A stretch of DNA of 64,000 nucleotides from Flavivirga eckloniae (GTDB taxonomy: Bacteria > Bacteroidota > Bacteroidia > Flavobacteriales > Flavobacteriaceae). The translations under genes were made by a program, and so were the position numbers. The stretch spans positions 3,549,001-3,613,000 of the forward strand of contig NZ_CP025791.1 in the NCBI RefSeq assembly GCF_002886045.1, in the 5' to 3' direction. Positions 15,736 to 24,292 of this stretch are shown here, one piece after another (the stretch's first letter is position 1; the number at the start of each line of letters is the position of its first letter). The notes below the pieces were generated by a model that made no database searches, was not told the origin of the DNA, and saw only the letters and a program-made list of their open reading frames with translations.

Positions 15736-16189
15736 ATGACAATTAGGAAAGCTATAAAAGAAGATGTTTCAAAAATTGTAGAGCTATTAGCTCATGATGA
15801 GTTAGGCCGGAAAAGAGAAAATTTTCAAATACCTTTGCCTCCTGAATACATGGAGGCTTTTGAAGTAATCGATGCCGATGAAAATCAGGAATTAATGGTA
15901 GTAGAGGATGAAAAATCAGAAATTATCGGAACCATGCAACTTACATTTGTTCAATATATGTCTTATTGCGGTGGCTTGAGGGCTCAAATAGAATCTGTTC
16001 ATTTAAAAGAAAGTCACAGAGGGATGGGGATTGGAAAAAAGATGTTTGAATGGACTATTAAAAGAGCGAAAAGCACATTTACTACAGTTAACTTCCGATA
16101 AAAAACGTCCTAGAGCTATTAAGTTTTATAATAACCTGGGGTTTGTGCCATCGCATGAAGGTATGAAAATGCATTTCGATTACAATTAA
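15736..16189 (+). pseudogene. GNAT acetyltransferase, frameshifted near its C-terminus
   Basis: The first 112 codons from the ATG at 15736 give a normal GNAT domain: TIRKAIKEDVSKIVELLAHD at the start and VHLKESHRGMGIGKKMFEW as the acetyl-CoA-binding motif A (R/QxxGxG). After the A4 run at 16069-16072 the frame runs into TAA at 16099-16101. With one A removed, translation continues as LTSDKKRPRAIKFYNNLGF and ends at 16187-16189, exactly the expected GNAT motif B and C-terminus. This is either a recent inactivating +1 shift or a sequencing slip in a homopolymer. The substrate is unknown. Confidence 0.85.
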
Positions 16190-16224
16190 TTGCTATTTAA
16201 TAAGACTTTAAAATAAGATGTTCT

Positions 16225-17367
16225 ATGCAACACACATCTAAACTCCCAAATGTAGGGACGACTATTTTTTCAACCATGAGCAAGTTGGCGAACGATCACC
16301 AAGCCATTAACCTATCGCAAGGATTCCCAGATTTTGGTGGTGACCAGAAATTAACCGATTTGGTCTGCAAAGCTATGAATTCCGGGTATAACCAATACGC
16401 GCCTATGGCAGGAAACTTAGAATTACGGGAAGCCATTGCTAAAAAAATAAACCTGTTATATGATACCGACTATCACCCTGAGAACGAAATAACTGTTACT
16501 GCGGGAGCAACCCAAGCTATTTTTACAATTATTACAACCTTTATAAATCCGGGTGATGAGGTTATTATCTTCAGACCGGCCTACGATAGTTACGAACCAG
16601 CCATTACGCTCAACGGCGGAAAAACAGTGTCCATCCAATTAAAAGCACCAAATTTTAGTGTAGATTGGGAAGAGGTAAAGTCGAAAGTGACTCATCGAAC
16701 AAAAATGATTATTGTTAACACCCCACATAATCCTTCAGGCACTGTGTTTTCGAAGGAAGACATGATGCAATTAGAGGAAATTACTAATGATACTAATATT
16801 ATTGTGTTAAGTGATGAGGTGTATGAGCATATGATTTTTGATGATGAAAAACACCAAAGCGCATGTTTGTTTCCAGGTTTAAAAGCCCGAAGCTTTGTAG
16901 TAGCTTCCTTTTGTAAAACATTCCATAATACAGGATGGCGAGTTGGCTATTGTTGTGCGCCAAAAACACTTATGGATGAGTTTATGAAAGTACATCAATT
17001 TAATGTGTTTTGTATCCATCATCCAACACAAAAAGGTATTGCCGATTATATGCAAGAGCCGAATCATTATTTAGGGTTGCCAGCCTTTTATCAGCAGAAA
17101 AGAGATTTATTTTTAAGCCTTATTAAAGATTCCCGATTTAAGTTTACAGCATCAAAGGGTACTTATTTTCAAGTGTTGGATTATTCGGAAATCACACAAG
17201 AATATGATCTTGATTTTGCAAAACGACTAACCATGGAATCTGGTATTGCATCTATTCCATTATCGGTTTTTAATAGTAACAATTTAGATAATAAAGTACT
17301 TCGATTTTGTTTTGCAAAAGAAGATGATACTTTAAAAAGAGCGGCAGATGTTTTGAATGGGATTTAA
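16225..17367 (+). CDS. Methionine/glutamine-type aminotransferase (YbdL-like)
   Basis: A PLP-dependent class I aminotransferase of 380 residues, probably the one that regenerates methionine from 4-methylthio-2-oxobutanoate in the salvage pathway. Visible marks are NLSQGFPDFGGD at the N-terminus, TAGATQAIFTIITTF-type cofactor binding (TVTAGATQAIFTIIT), NTPHNPSGTVF, DEVYEHM and the Schiff-base lysine in SFCKTFHNTGWRVGYCCAP. The length fits YbdL. It is followed by a small secreted protein gene and an omega-amidase; transaminase plus omega-amidase is the known glutamine transaminase partnership. The preferred amino donor is inferred, not shown. Confidence 0.88.
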   Translation: MQHTSKLPNVGTTIFSTMSKLANDHQAINLSQGFPDFGGDQKLTDLVCKAMNSGYNQYAPMAGNLELREAIAKKINLLYDTDYHPENEITVTAGATQAIFTIITTFINPGDEVIIFRPAYDSYEPAITLNGGKTVSIQLKAPNFSVDWEEVKSKVTHRTKMIIVNTPHNPSGTVFSKEDMMQLEEITNDTNIIVLSDEVYEHMIFDDEKHQSACLFPGLKARSFVVASFCKTFHNTGWRVGYCCAPKTLMDEFMKVHQFNVFCIHHPTQKGIADYMQEPNHYLGLPAFYQQKRDLFLSLIKDSRFKFTASKGTYFQVLDYSEITQEYDLDFAKRLTMESGIASIPLSVFNSNNLDNKVLRFCFAKEDDTLKRAADVLNGI

Positions 17368-17422
17368 GTGACTTTTAATTGATATGTGGTCTAAAATCAT
17401 ATAACAATTTAAAAAAAAGGTC

Positions 17423-17872
17423 ATGAAATTATTTGCAGTATTATTGTTTTTGGCGGCATCGTTAACCATACAAGCGCAAGAGGTTGTGTTTAATGGAGCT
17501 ACTTATAAGGTTAAAGGAAAAACTATTTTAGAAAATAATGTAGACATAACAAGTAGGTTATCTGTTGAAGAAAAAATAGAAATTTTAGAGACTCTAAAAG
17601 AGCAGAAAGTTTTAGAAGCTGAACGTGTAAAGGCTGATAAAAACGCAAAAAAGGCAGAAAAAGCTTTTAAAAAGAAAGAAAAGGCACAATCTAATTTTGA
17701 TAAAGCTAGTAGTAAATATAATAGGGCTGTGGCTAAATACGAAAGCTTAAAGAAAAGAGGTAGATTATCGCCAGTTAAAGAAATGAAATGGGTTGAAAAA
17801 GTTGAAAAACTAAAGTATAAAAGAGATAAATTTGAAGGTAAATTAAATAAATGCAAGATCAACTTAAAATAG
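17423..17872 (+). CDS. Secreted coiled-coil protein of unknown function
   Basis: A 149-residue protein with a clear signal peptide (MKLFAVLLFLAASLTIQAQE). The rest is very rich in Lys, Glu and Ala and should form a long coiled coil at about 45-140 (EKIEILETLKEQKVLEAERV onward). No catalytic motif is visible and I do not recognise a family. It overlaps the start of the omega-amidase gene by 22 nt, so the two are translated from one mRNA. A periplasmic structural or scaffold role is only a guess. Confidence 0.7.
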   Translation: MKLFAVLLFLAASLTIQAQEVVFNGATYKVKGKTILENNVDITSRLSVEEKIEILETLKEQKVLEAERVKADKNAKKAEKAFKKKEKAQSNFDKASSKYNRAVAKYESLKKRGRLSPVKEMKWVEKVEKLKYKRDKFEGKLNKCKINLK

Positions 17873-18630
17873 CATTAATTCAATCGGATTTAATTTGGGA
17901 AAACCCAAAACAGAATCTTGAAAATTTTTCTGAAAAGATAAAAAACATTTCGGAAGCGGTTGATTTAATTGTGCTTCCGGAAATGTTTACAACAGGGTTT
18001 ACCATGAATGCCGAAAATGTAGCAGAAACTATGGATGGAAATACTGTAGCATGGATGAAATCTACAGCATCACAGTTTAATACTGCCATGGTTGGGAGTT
18101 TTGTGGTTTTAGAGGATAATAATTATTACAACAGGTTACTTTTTGTAGAACCGTCTGGAACTATTCAGCACTATGATAAACGACATACTTTTACATTGGT
18201 AGGTGAGGATAAAGTTTATACGGCAGGCACTAAAAAACTGATTGTAGATTATAAAGGTTGGAAAATCTGTCCGTTAATTTGCTACGATTTACGTTTTCCC
18301 GTTTGGGCAAGAAACACGCAGGATTATGATGTGTTGTTATATGTTGCCAACTGGCCCAAACCAAGAGTATCTGCCTGGGATGCTTTACTAAAAGCTCGGG
18401 CTATTGAGAATATGAGTTATTGTATTGGTGTAAATCGCGTTGGAATTGATGGTGTTAATAGTGAGTATTCAGGACATTCTGCAGTATACGATGTTTTGGG
18501 TAATACGATTACGTCTATAGAACCCGCTAAGGAACAAATAGAAGTAGTTACATTAGAAAAAAAACATGTACAGGCCTACAGAAATAAGCTAAAGTTTTTA
18601 GACGATAGAGACGACTTTACTCTGGAGTAA
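17851..18630 (+). CDS. Nitrilase-family omega-amidase (YafV-like)
   Basis: Hydrolyses the amide of 2-oxoglutaramate or 2-oxosuccinamate, pulling glutamine transamination forward. The 259 residues show the C-N hydrolase triad: Glu in DLIVLPEMFTTGF, Lys in YDKRHTF and Cys in WKICPLICYDLRFPVWAR. The downstream LLKARAIENMSYCIGVNRVG is also diagnostic. It starts inside the coiled-coil gene and is likely in an operon with the aminotransferase at 16225. It converges with the lipoprotein gene, overlapping by 14 nt at the 3' ends. A general amidohydrolase is the alternative label. Confidence 0.9.
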   Translation: MQDQLKIALIQSDLIWENPKQNLENFSEKIKNISEAVDLIVLPEMFTTGFTMNAENVAETMDGNTVAWMKSTASQFNTAMVGSFVVLEDNNYYNRLLFVEPSGTIQHYDKRHTFTLVGEDKVYTAGTKKLIVDYKGWKICPLICYDLRFPVWARNTQDYDVLLYVANWPKPRVSAWDALLKARAIENMSYCIGVNRVGIDGVNSEYSGHSAVYDVLGNTITSIEPAKEQIEVVTLEKKHVQAYRNKLKFLDDRDDFTLE

Positions 18631-20224
18631 ATTGAAGTGTCTCAGAAAGCCCCCAATCGGCCCTAATTTCTATTTCTTGAAAATGACTAACATTTTCTGG
18701 TTGTATCTTTTTAAGATAGTTACCTGCGTCGTATTGCCCATTTCCATTAGCATCGTGTATAACGCGAATAAAATAGATTTTAGGATTTAGGTTTTGAAAA
18801 TCTAAAGGCTCGTCATTTTCTACAAACTGTTCGAATTCTACCTTACCGTCTTTGTCTGTTAATTGAACAATTAGAGGATATTCAGCATTTACCAATGTAA
18901 AACGGGCATAACCATACTCAGATTCTTTTTTCGTTTTAAAAGAAAGGTTTAAAGTATCATTCGTATCGTCAAAAAAGTCTATAAAAGCTTCCGGAAATAT
19001 TTGCATATTATAGGCGAAATCTTCTTTTTTGTTAAAATTGAAAGAATACGTATTTGCAATGGTATCAAATTCGGTAGTAAAATCTACCTGAATGGAATCC
19101 TGATCGATTAATGTGATTTTAGAAGCATCTAAGCTAATTAGAGGCGTGCTACCAGAAATTTTAACAGGTTCTTTATAACGAATAATACCATTTGGAGCCG
19201 ACATAATTATTAAGGTGTCTCTTTTTTGCTTGCTAATTCTTACCGTAAAATCCTTTTCGAAAGTAGGATGCGTTACATTAAAAAGGAGCGAGTCCACTTC
19301 AAGTTTTGGTTTGTACCAAAAGTTAAGACTATCTGCTTTTGGATCCTTTGTTATACGGTATTCAAATTCCGAAGGTACATCAGATAGTAAGTTAATAGCC
19401 ATGCCTCTGTAATCACTTTCATATCCAAAAGCAATTTTTTCACCAGATATTAATCGAGGTTTGGTGGCTCTATAATCTAACGTTTCATTAAATAGTTTTA
19501 GGGTATAAAGTGAGTCTGTAGGGACATTGATAAAGTCTTTATAAAAAGCTATTTGGTCTGACTTTTGTTGAAATTTATTATCGCCATTATTATCTTTTAA
19601 AGCGATAAGCATGTACTTGCCTTCTTTAAGGTTTTCAATAGAAAATGTGGTAAGACTATCTAATGTGTTGGTAATGTATTTAGGAGTTTCTTTATAAATA
19701 ATCGAATCGTGAAACGTAGAATCAACTTCATATAAAGCTACCGAAACAAAAGTTTCCGGTTGAGTTTTCAAGGCATCTACAATATTACCATTTACACTAA
19801 GGGAATCAATATAATCACCAGTTGATAGCACATACCTGTAGTACGGAAACGGGTTGCCTTCATTATTGTCGGTAATACTATTTCCGAAGTTAAAGGCATA
19901 CGTGGTATTGGGTTCTAGCGTATCGTGAATTTTAATGGTAATATATTTGCTTGCACCCCCAATAGGCGTAATTTCCGGTTGTGTACTCATTGGAGGCGAA
20001 ATAATAAGCTGCTTTTGTAAGTCCTTAATTTTAACATATTCGTCAAAATAAACTTTTATTTCCTTACCTTTAAAATTGGTTGAATAATTCCCTGGAAGAG
20101 ACCTAATAATAACAGGAGGATCTTCATCTTTCGGGCCTCCACCGGGAGTTCCTCGGTTAGCACAGTTTATAAAAAATAAGCTTAAAAAAACTATTAAAAT
20201 AAAATTTGAAAGCGTTTTATTCAT
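18617..20224 (-). CDS. Big_5 Ig-like domain lipoprotein
   Basis: A 535-residue outer-membrane or periplasmic lipoprotein. The signal sequence ends in FFINC with the lipidated Cys at about residue 21, followed by ANRGTPGGGPKDEDPPVI. The first domain (about 35-130) is a bacterial Ig-like Big_5 domain with IKVYFDEYVKIKDLQKQLII. The remainder is beta-rich with DNNGDNKFQQ and DANGNGQYDAGNY, typical of this flavobacterial family. I use the ATG at 20224 rather than the TTG two codons upstream. The function is unknown. Its 3' end overlaps the omega-amidase gene on the other strand. Confidence 0.85.
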   Translation of the reverse strand: MNKTLSNFILIVFLSLFFINCANRGTPGGGPKDEDPPVIIRSLPGNYSTNFKGKEIKVYFDEYVKIKDLQKQLIISPPMSTQPEITPIGGASKYITIKIHDTLEPNTTYAFNFGNSITDNNEGNPFPYYRYVLSTGDYIDSLSVNGNIVDALKTQPETFVSVALYEVDSTFHDSIIYKETPKYITNTLDSLTTFSIENLKEGKYMLIALKDNNGDNKFQQKSDQIAFYKDFINVPTDSLYTLKLFNETLDYRATKPRLISGEKIAFGYESDYRGMAINLLSDVPSEFEYRITKDPKADSLNFWYKPKLEVDSLLFNVTHPTFEKDFTVRISKQKRDTLIIMSAPNGIIRYKEPVKISGSTPLISLDASKITLIDQDSIQVDFTTEFDTIANTYSFNFNKKEDFAYNMQIFPEAFIDFFDDTNDTLNLSFKTKKESEYGYARFTLVNAEYPLIVQLTDKDGKVEFEQFVENDEPLDFQNLNPKIYFIRVIHDANGNGQYDAGNYLKKIQPENVSHFQEIEIRADWGLSETLQFTPE

Positions 20225-20619
20225 TACCAATTTAAATTTAGCACAAACCTACGTAATTTTGGAGATATAACGATCAATACCAATTCAACATTGTAGTAAT
20301 GTGTGTAATTTGATTCTTTTTTATCAACTTAAATAATTTCAACCGAAAATTGGAAGCCTTAAAAGTAATTAAAGCTTATCTTGTCAGGTTGAGCTTGTTG
20401 AAACCGATATTGATCATTGGTCAATTATATTTCGATGAGTTCAATATAGGTAAGATGTAATTTACTTTGAGACCAGTCAGGTTTTCAAAACCTGACTGGT
20501 CTGTGTAGAGAACAAAGGTGTAAACGATTTATTGGAAAGTTAAACATATTTCTATAAAGCCCGAGGGTAGTCGAAGTACTCAATATGGTTTACATTTTAC
20601 TTTTCAGGCTACTTGCTTA
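20225..20619. other. Intergenic region with dispersed repeats
   Basis: No gene is seen. The 395 bases contain a REP-type segment around 20389-20415 (GGTTGAGCTTGTTGAAACCG), the 33-bp palindrome at 20470-20502, and GAGGGTAGTCGAAGTACTC at about 20563. It lies between the start of the lipoprotein gene and the end of comF. Confidence 0.6.
20470..20502. repeat. 33-bp palindrome (REP-like)
   Basis: AGACCAGTCAGGTTTT and AAAACCTGACTGGTCT flank one central C, giving a perfect 16-bp stem. It is the sister of the palindrome at 8443-8474, with a compensated base-pair change. Confidence 0.85.
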
Positions 20620-21297
20620 TTAAGCTATTGCCATAGTAGCAATACTTATTTTTACGTTTTTCGCCTGATTTAATACTGCAATACAGGCTTCTAGTGTAGC
20701 GCCTGTGGTAATAATGTCGTCTACCAGTAAGATATGTTTGTTTTTAATAGCATCAGAATTAACAAGCGTAAATAATTCATCACTATTATTCCAACGTGCT
20801 AAGCGGTTTTTATTGGCTTGCGATTTGGTGTTGGTTACTTTTAACAACACATCTTCTTTATAGTTAGCTTTTAAGTCTTTCGCAATTTGTTGACCGAATT
20901 TTGAAACCTGATTAAACCCTCTCTTTTTGAATTTCTTTTTATGAAGGGGCACGGGAATTACTAGATCAATAGAATTATAAGATTCGATGTTTTTTAATTC
21001 GCCTCCTAACCAATTTCCAAGAAACAAACCGATGTTTTCATAACCTTTATACTTTAATCCGTGGATGAGTTGTTGAACGATCCCCTTTTTTTCATATCGC
21101 AAAAGTGCTGTACCGTTTTCAATTTTGGCTCGTACGTAAAGAACTTTTGTAACCGTATCATCATTATTAAAATGGAAATTTGTAATAGGGAGGTTGTGTC
21201 TGCAATCTGTGCAGATGGTCTTTTCATTGTCATTCAGTAGATTATGGCATGCGTAGCATACTTTTGGGAAGAATAGGTTGATTATTGAGCTGAGCAT
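20620..21297 (-). CDS. ComF family protein
   Basis: A ComF/GntX-type phosphoribosyltransferase-like protein, 225 residues, linked in other bacteria to DNA uptake. The N-terminal zinc-binding part has CYACHNLL and CTDCRHNLP (four cysteines). The PRTase fold follows with VIPVPLHKKKFKKRGFNQ and the PRPP loop ILLVDDIITTGATLEACIAVL. It is complete. A 22-codon stretch closely matching its first residues (LFFPKVCYAC) lies 1.8 kb upstream at 23099-23167, beyond two unrelated genes, so the ComF 5' end was duplicated. Confidence 0.93.
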   Translation of the reverse strand: MLSSIINLFFPKVCYACHNLLNDNEKTICTDCRHNLPITNFHFNNDDTVTKVLYVRAKIENGTALLRYEKKGIVQQLIHGLKYKGYENIGLFLGNWLGGELKNIESYNSIDLVIPVPLHKKKFKKRGFNQVSKFGQQIAKDLKANYKEDVLLKVTNTKSQANKNRLARWNNSDELFTLVNSDAIKNKHILLVDDIITTGATLEACIAVLNQAKNVKISIATMAIA

Positions 21298-21343
21298 TAT
21301 TAGTAAAGCCTTTTTGTAAATGCAAATAACATACGTACGAATA

Positions 21344-21778
21344 CTACCTTAAACTGTTAGCCCATTTGTAAGAATCCATTATTGTCGTTCTACTGAAATA
21401 TTTAAAAGTTTGGGGAGGTGAAAAATCAGGAATAAAGTCTTTTATTTCCTTCAATGTGATTTTGTCTTTAAACCTTCTGAAGCAATCAATTTTTAACCCA
21501 ATAGCCTTTTCTCTGCCTAAATAATAATCAAAATATCGTTTCTCATCAATCCCTAAGATTTCCGAATAATTATTCCAAATTTCTTTAGGTGTGGAATCTA
21601 TGACTTCTTTTATTTTACAAATGCCAACAACTGCTTTTTCAGGCATTGTGTTGTATATAATAATTATATCGTCATTATCAATTTTGGGTGATGATTTTCG
21701 CAATTCTATTTTCTTTGAACCATTGAAAATACGATTAGAAAATTCTGGTTTTATGGATAAGACAATTATTTTGCTCAT
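21344..21778 (-). CDS. ASCH (PUA-like) domain protein
   Basis: A 144-residue stand-alone ASCH domain: the start IIVLSIKPEFSNRIFNGSKK leads into IELRKSSPKI, the family's conserved Gly-Lys-Lys-x-x-ELR signature, followed by IIIIYNTMPEKAVVGICKIK. ASCH domains have a PUA-like fold and are thought to bind RNA or modified nucleotides; one subfamily (YqfB) removes acetyl from N4-acetylcytidine, but the catalytic pattern here is not clearly that one. Its start lies inside the end of the next gene upstream (44-nt overlap), so the two are made together. The region is unusually AT-rich. Confidence 0.85.
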   Translation of the reverse strand: MSKIIVLSIKPEFSNRIFNGSKKIELRKSSPKIDNDDIIIIYNTMPEKAVVGICKIKEVIDSTPKEIWNNYSEILGIDEKRYFDYYLGREKAIGLKIDCFRRFKDKITLKEIKDFIPDFSPPQTFKYFSRTTIMDSYKWANSLR

Positions 21779-22922
21779 TGATTTGGTCTTCTGTTCCTAG
21801 TTTATAAATTTCATTGAAAATTTTACTGTTTACTTTTAAAGGAGAGGGAAAAGTGTTCTTTTTTCTTTCATTTTTTTGAAGCACTTCATTAATTCGTTGT
21901 AGGCTAACAGGATGCTTAAAAACCTCTGTATCACTAAACTCTAAAGCTTTTATGTCTGTGTTGATATCATTTTTAGCCAAACGATAAACATCTCCCCATT
22001 CATAAATACCGAGGTGCTTAAATTTATTAAATAAATCTTTTGGCTTACCAATATTTACACTTTCTAAATATGAACAAGCAATAATACTTCTTTCCCTCCC
22101 GTTTTGATTATTTGTTTTACTACTGGTGTACCATAGTATTCGAGCTGGAACTTTTTCTGATACGGGTTTTACGCTTCTATAATATACGTTCTCTCTATTC
22201 CATGATAACTCAGCTTTAGTTCCAAATAAACTCCCTTCTGTATGATAATCGAATAATTGACTAGCCCAAAAAGGTTTAATAGGTATTATATACGTCGGAA
22301 TATCTAAATCTTCAAATTTTAAAGGGAATAATAATCGCTCCATTTGAAGCTTGTAATTTACTTCATTCTTCAAGAGTTCCTTCGTGATAATATTATTATC
22401 TAATACTTTTGATGTAATTACATTTTTATCAAAATAATCTTTAGAATTAAAAACACCTTTGTCAACTATTTTAACCCATTGGTTTAATTTTAACAAGAAA
22501 CCATAGGATTCCAACTGCTCTTTTTGGAGTTCTGATAAGTATTCATTATTTATAATTAAGAAATTTTTAGCGCTGGATATTGTAAGATTTATTAAATCAT
22601 TTATTAGTTGATTAAATAAGGTATTTGATAATTTTGAATTAGTAGTTCTTATAAATGATATAAAAACCTCATTAGTGTTTATTTTTCCACCCCAAACACC
22701 TAATTTAATTCCATTTATATCTTGAATAACCTTTATTTTACTATTTTTAATATCACTAGTTAAAGATGTAATTTTATCTCTAAAGTGGTGTTTTTTTTCA
22801 CCTTTTGGAGTATTTAAAAATTTTTCGACTAACTCATCAATCTCTTTGGCTTCGATTGTTTTATAGTCATGTCTAACCCCAGCTAATCTTAAGGAATTAT
22901 TGTTTAAAATTTCGATCTTCAT
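21735..22922 (-). CDS. GNAT-like plus PUA/ASCH-like two-domain protein
   Basis: A 395-residue protein from the ATG at 22922 (MKIEILNNNSLRLAG). I see two parts. Residues about 20-180 look like a degenerate GNAT fold, ending with IINNEYLSELQKEQLESYGF and WVKIV. Residues about 205-345 look PUA/ASCH-like, with ARILWYTSS, SIIACSYLESVNIGKP, GIYEWGDV and ALEFSDTEVFKHPVSL. It overlaps the ASCH gene downstream by 44 nt. Base composition is extreme: 24 of 120 bases are G/C at 22561-22680. An RNA- or nucleotide-linked activity is inferred from the folds; both domain calls need profile searches. Confidence 0.65.
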   Translation of the reverse strand: MKIEILNNNSLRLAGVRHDYKTIEAKEIDELVEKFLNTPKGEKKHHFRDKITSLTSDIKNSKIKVIQDINGIKLGVWGGKINTNEVFISFIRTTNSKLSNTLFNQLINDLINLTISSAKNFLIINNEYLSELQKEQLESYGFLLKLNQWVKIVDKGVFNSKDYFDKNVITSKVLDNNIITKELLKNEVNYKLQMERLLFPLKFEDLDIPTYIIPIKPFWASQLFDYHTEGSLFGTKAELSWNRENVYYRSVKPVSEKVPARILWYTSSKTNNQNGRERSIIACSYLESVNIGKPKDLFNKFKHLGIYEWGDVYRLAKNDINTDIKALEFSDTEVFKHPVSLQRINEVLQKNERKKNTFPSPLKVNSKIFNEIYKLGTEDQINEQNNCLIHKTRIF

Positions 22923-22926
22923 ATTA

Positions 22927-22934
22927 CAAATATA
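22927..22934 (-). promoter_or_regulatory. Putative -7 box for the GNAT/ASCH pair
   Basis: Minus-strand TATATTTG matches TAnnTTTG and ends 4 nt before the ATG at 22922, supporting that start and a nearly leaderless message. An ATG at 22943 lies upstream of the box. Confidence 0.5.
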
Positions 22935-23277
22935 CAAAAACAATAATTTAGAAGGAAAATTCCTATATTTTGGATTTGTTCCATTTTAAGAAGTTTTGGT
23001 AACAACCTTAATTATAGCCAATCATTTATAATAAGCATTCAAAATACCCTCTTTATTTTCAATTAATTCTTTATAATCTTAAATGATTTGATTTCGTTCT
23101 AATTCAATAAGTTAATACAGGCATAGCATACCTTTGGAAAGAATAAATTAACTAATGAATAAATCATTTATTGTGAATAAATATTCATGTAAACTTAAAT
23201 AAAAACTAAGAACTAAATTTTGGTCTAGAGAATATTTAGGAGCCTATCTTTTATTTATGAATTTGTGGTAATACAAA
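22935..23277. other. AT-rich gap holding the comF remnant
   Basis: Apart from the 69-base comF start remnant at 23099-23167 nothing is recognised. The segment 22975-23095 on the island side is AT-rich with no open frame of note. Confidence 0.5.
23099..23167 (-). pseudogene. Truncated remnant of a comF 5' end
   Basis: On the minus strand an ATG at 23167 opens 22 codons ending in TAG. They read IYSLVNLFFPKVCYACINLL against SSIINLFFPKVCYACHNLL of the intact comF at 20620-21297. The similarity ends with the stop. It shows that the ASCH-type gene pair lies between an intact comF and a broken comF start, which marks an insertion or tandem duplication with later loss. Confidence 0.85.
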
Positions 23278-24135
23278 CTAAAACTTATGATAAACTCCAA
23301 CATTTAAAGCGGCTTGTTTAGCTACGTTGTTTCCAAAAAAAGCACCACCAAAACCAGCTGTTAAGCCAAATCTATCTGTAATTTCTCCAATACCTTTAAA
23401 ACCATAAGCACCATAATCTTGGTCGTTTACATAGAAACCCGTGAAAGTGTTTTCTATGGGCAACACAATGTTTCCGTTTTTTAAAGATTTTACAATATCT
23501 ACAAAACCAATTAACCAAATATGTTTGGTAATCTTATACCCTACTTCCCCGCCAACTTTAAAGTTAGAACTGTAATCATTGGTTCTAATGTTAGCGCCAA
23601 TAAAACTTTGAATATAAGTTTTTTCAAAACTTTTCCCTGCTAAAAAAAGGGGTGTAAATGTAAATGCGTTATAACCTGTTCTAATTCCAGAAACATCGTC
23701 ATAAGAGCCTGTATTTACTTCAATAGAAAATTGTCCGGAAAGTATCCAATCTTTTTTATAGAAGTTATGTTTAATACCTATTTCTAGATTCCCAAGTGCT
23801 GATTCATTAAAATCTTCAGAGCAATCTCCAGCACAATCAATCAGAGGGTTTTCAAAATCACTAATTGAGATTAACTTTAAAGGAACGTTTACAATCAAAC
23901 TGGTTTTATCTGAAAAACCATATTCTCCATAAAATTGAATGGTATTATCTGTAATTTTTCCAGAAATAGTATAATCAGGGTCGCCGAAAAAAGTATCATA
24001 ATTTGGTATAGTAGTAAATGAAAGTTGCATATAAAATTTGCCTTTTTTTTGTGTCCAGGGGCTTTGTGAAAATGCAGAAAGACCAATAAGCAAGGACAAA
24101 ATTTTAATACTATTTTTTAGGAATTTTATTTTCAT
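23278..24135 (-). CDS. Outer-membrane beta-barrel protein
   Basis: A 285-residue protein with a signal peptide (residues 1-22, ending LSAFSQ) and alternating beta-strand pattern to a C-terminal aromatic residue (GVYHKF), as in outer-membrane barrels. Segments such as YGEYGFSDKTSLIVNVPLKL, LGNLEIGIKHNFYKKDWILS and YIQSFIGANIRTNDYSSNFK resemble transporter-type barrels of the MetA/phenol-degradation group. The loop CAGDCSEDFN has two cysteines. No partner gene is adjacent; it is divergent from glyS. Substrate and role are unknown. Confidence 0.72.
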   Translation of the reverse strand: MKIKFLKNSIKILSLLIGLSAFSQSPWTQKKGKFYMQLSFTTIPNYDTFFGDPDYTISGKITDNTIQFYGEYGFSDKTSLIVNVPLKLISISDFENPLIDCAGDCSEDFNESALGNLEIGIKHNFYKKDWILSGQFSIEVNTGSYDDVSGIRTGYNAFTFTPLFLAGKSFEKTYIQSFIGANIRTNDYSSNFKVGGEVGYKITKHIWLIGFVDIVKSLKNGNIVLPIENTFTGFYVNDQDYGAYGFKGIGEITDRFGLTAGFGGAFFGNNVAKQAALNVGVYHKF

Positions 24136-24280
24136 GAGGTTTTAGTTGTACAAACTTATAAAAACTAACAAATAATTGATTGTAACTTAACATTTTAAAT
24201 CTGTAAAATCTCATAACATAAAAAACACTTTAAATATTGTTTTTTTGTAAAGAAACTCTCTTCAGTTCAAAGCGGTTTTT

Positions 24281-24288
24281 TATTTTTG
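24281..24288 (+). promoter_or_regulatory. Putative -7 box for glyS
   Basis: TATTTTTG fits TAnnTTTG and ends 4 nt before the glyS ATG, so the message would have almost no leader. Confidence 0.5.
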
Positions 24289-24292
24289 CAGC

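Noticed and set aside
21344-21778. Calling the ASCH protein an N4-acetylcytidine amidohydrolase (YqfB)
   Set aside because: The motif here is the general GSKKIELRK form; the specific catalytic Lys-Thr-Glu pattern of YqfB could not be recognised.
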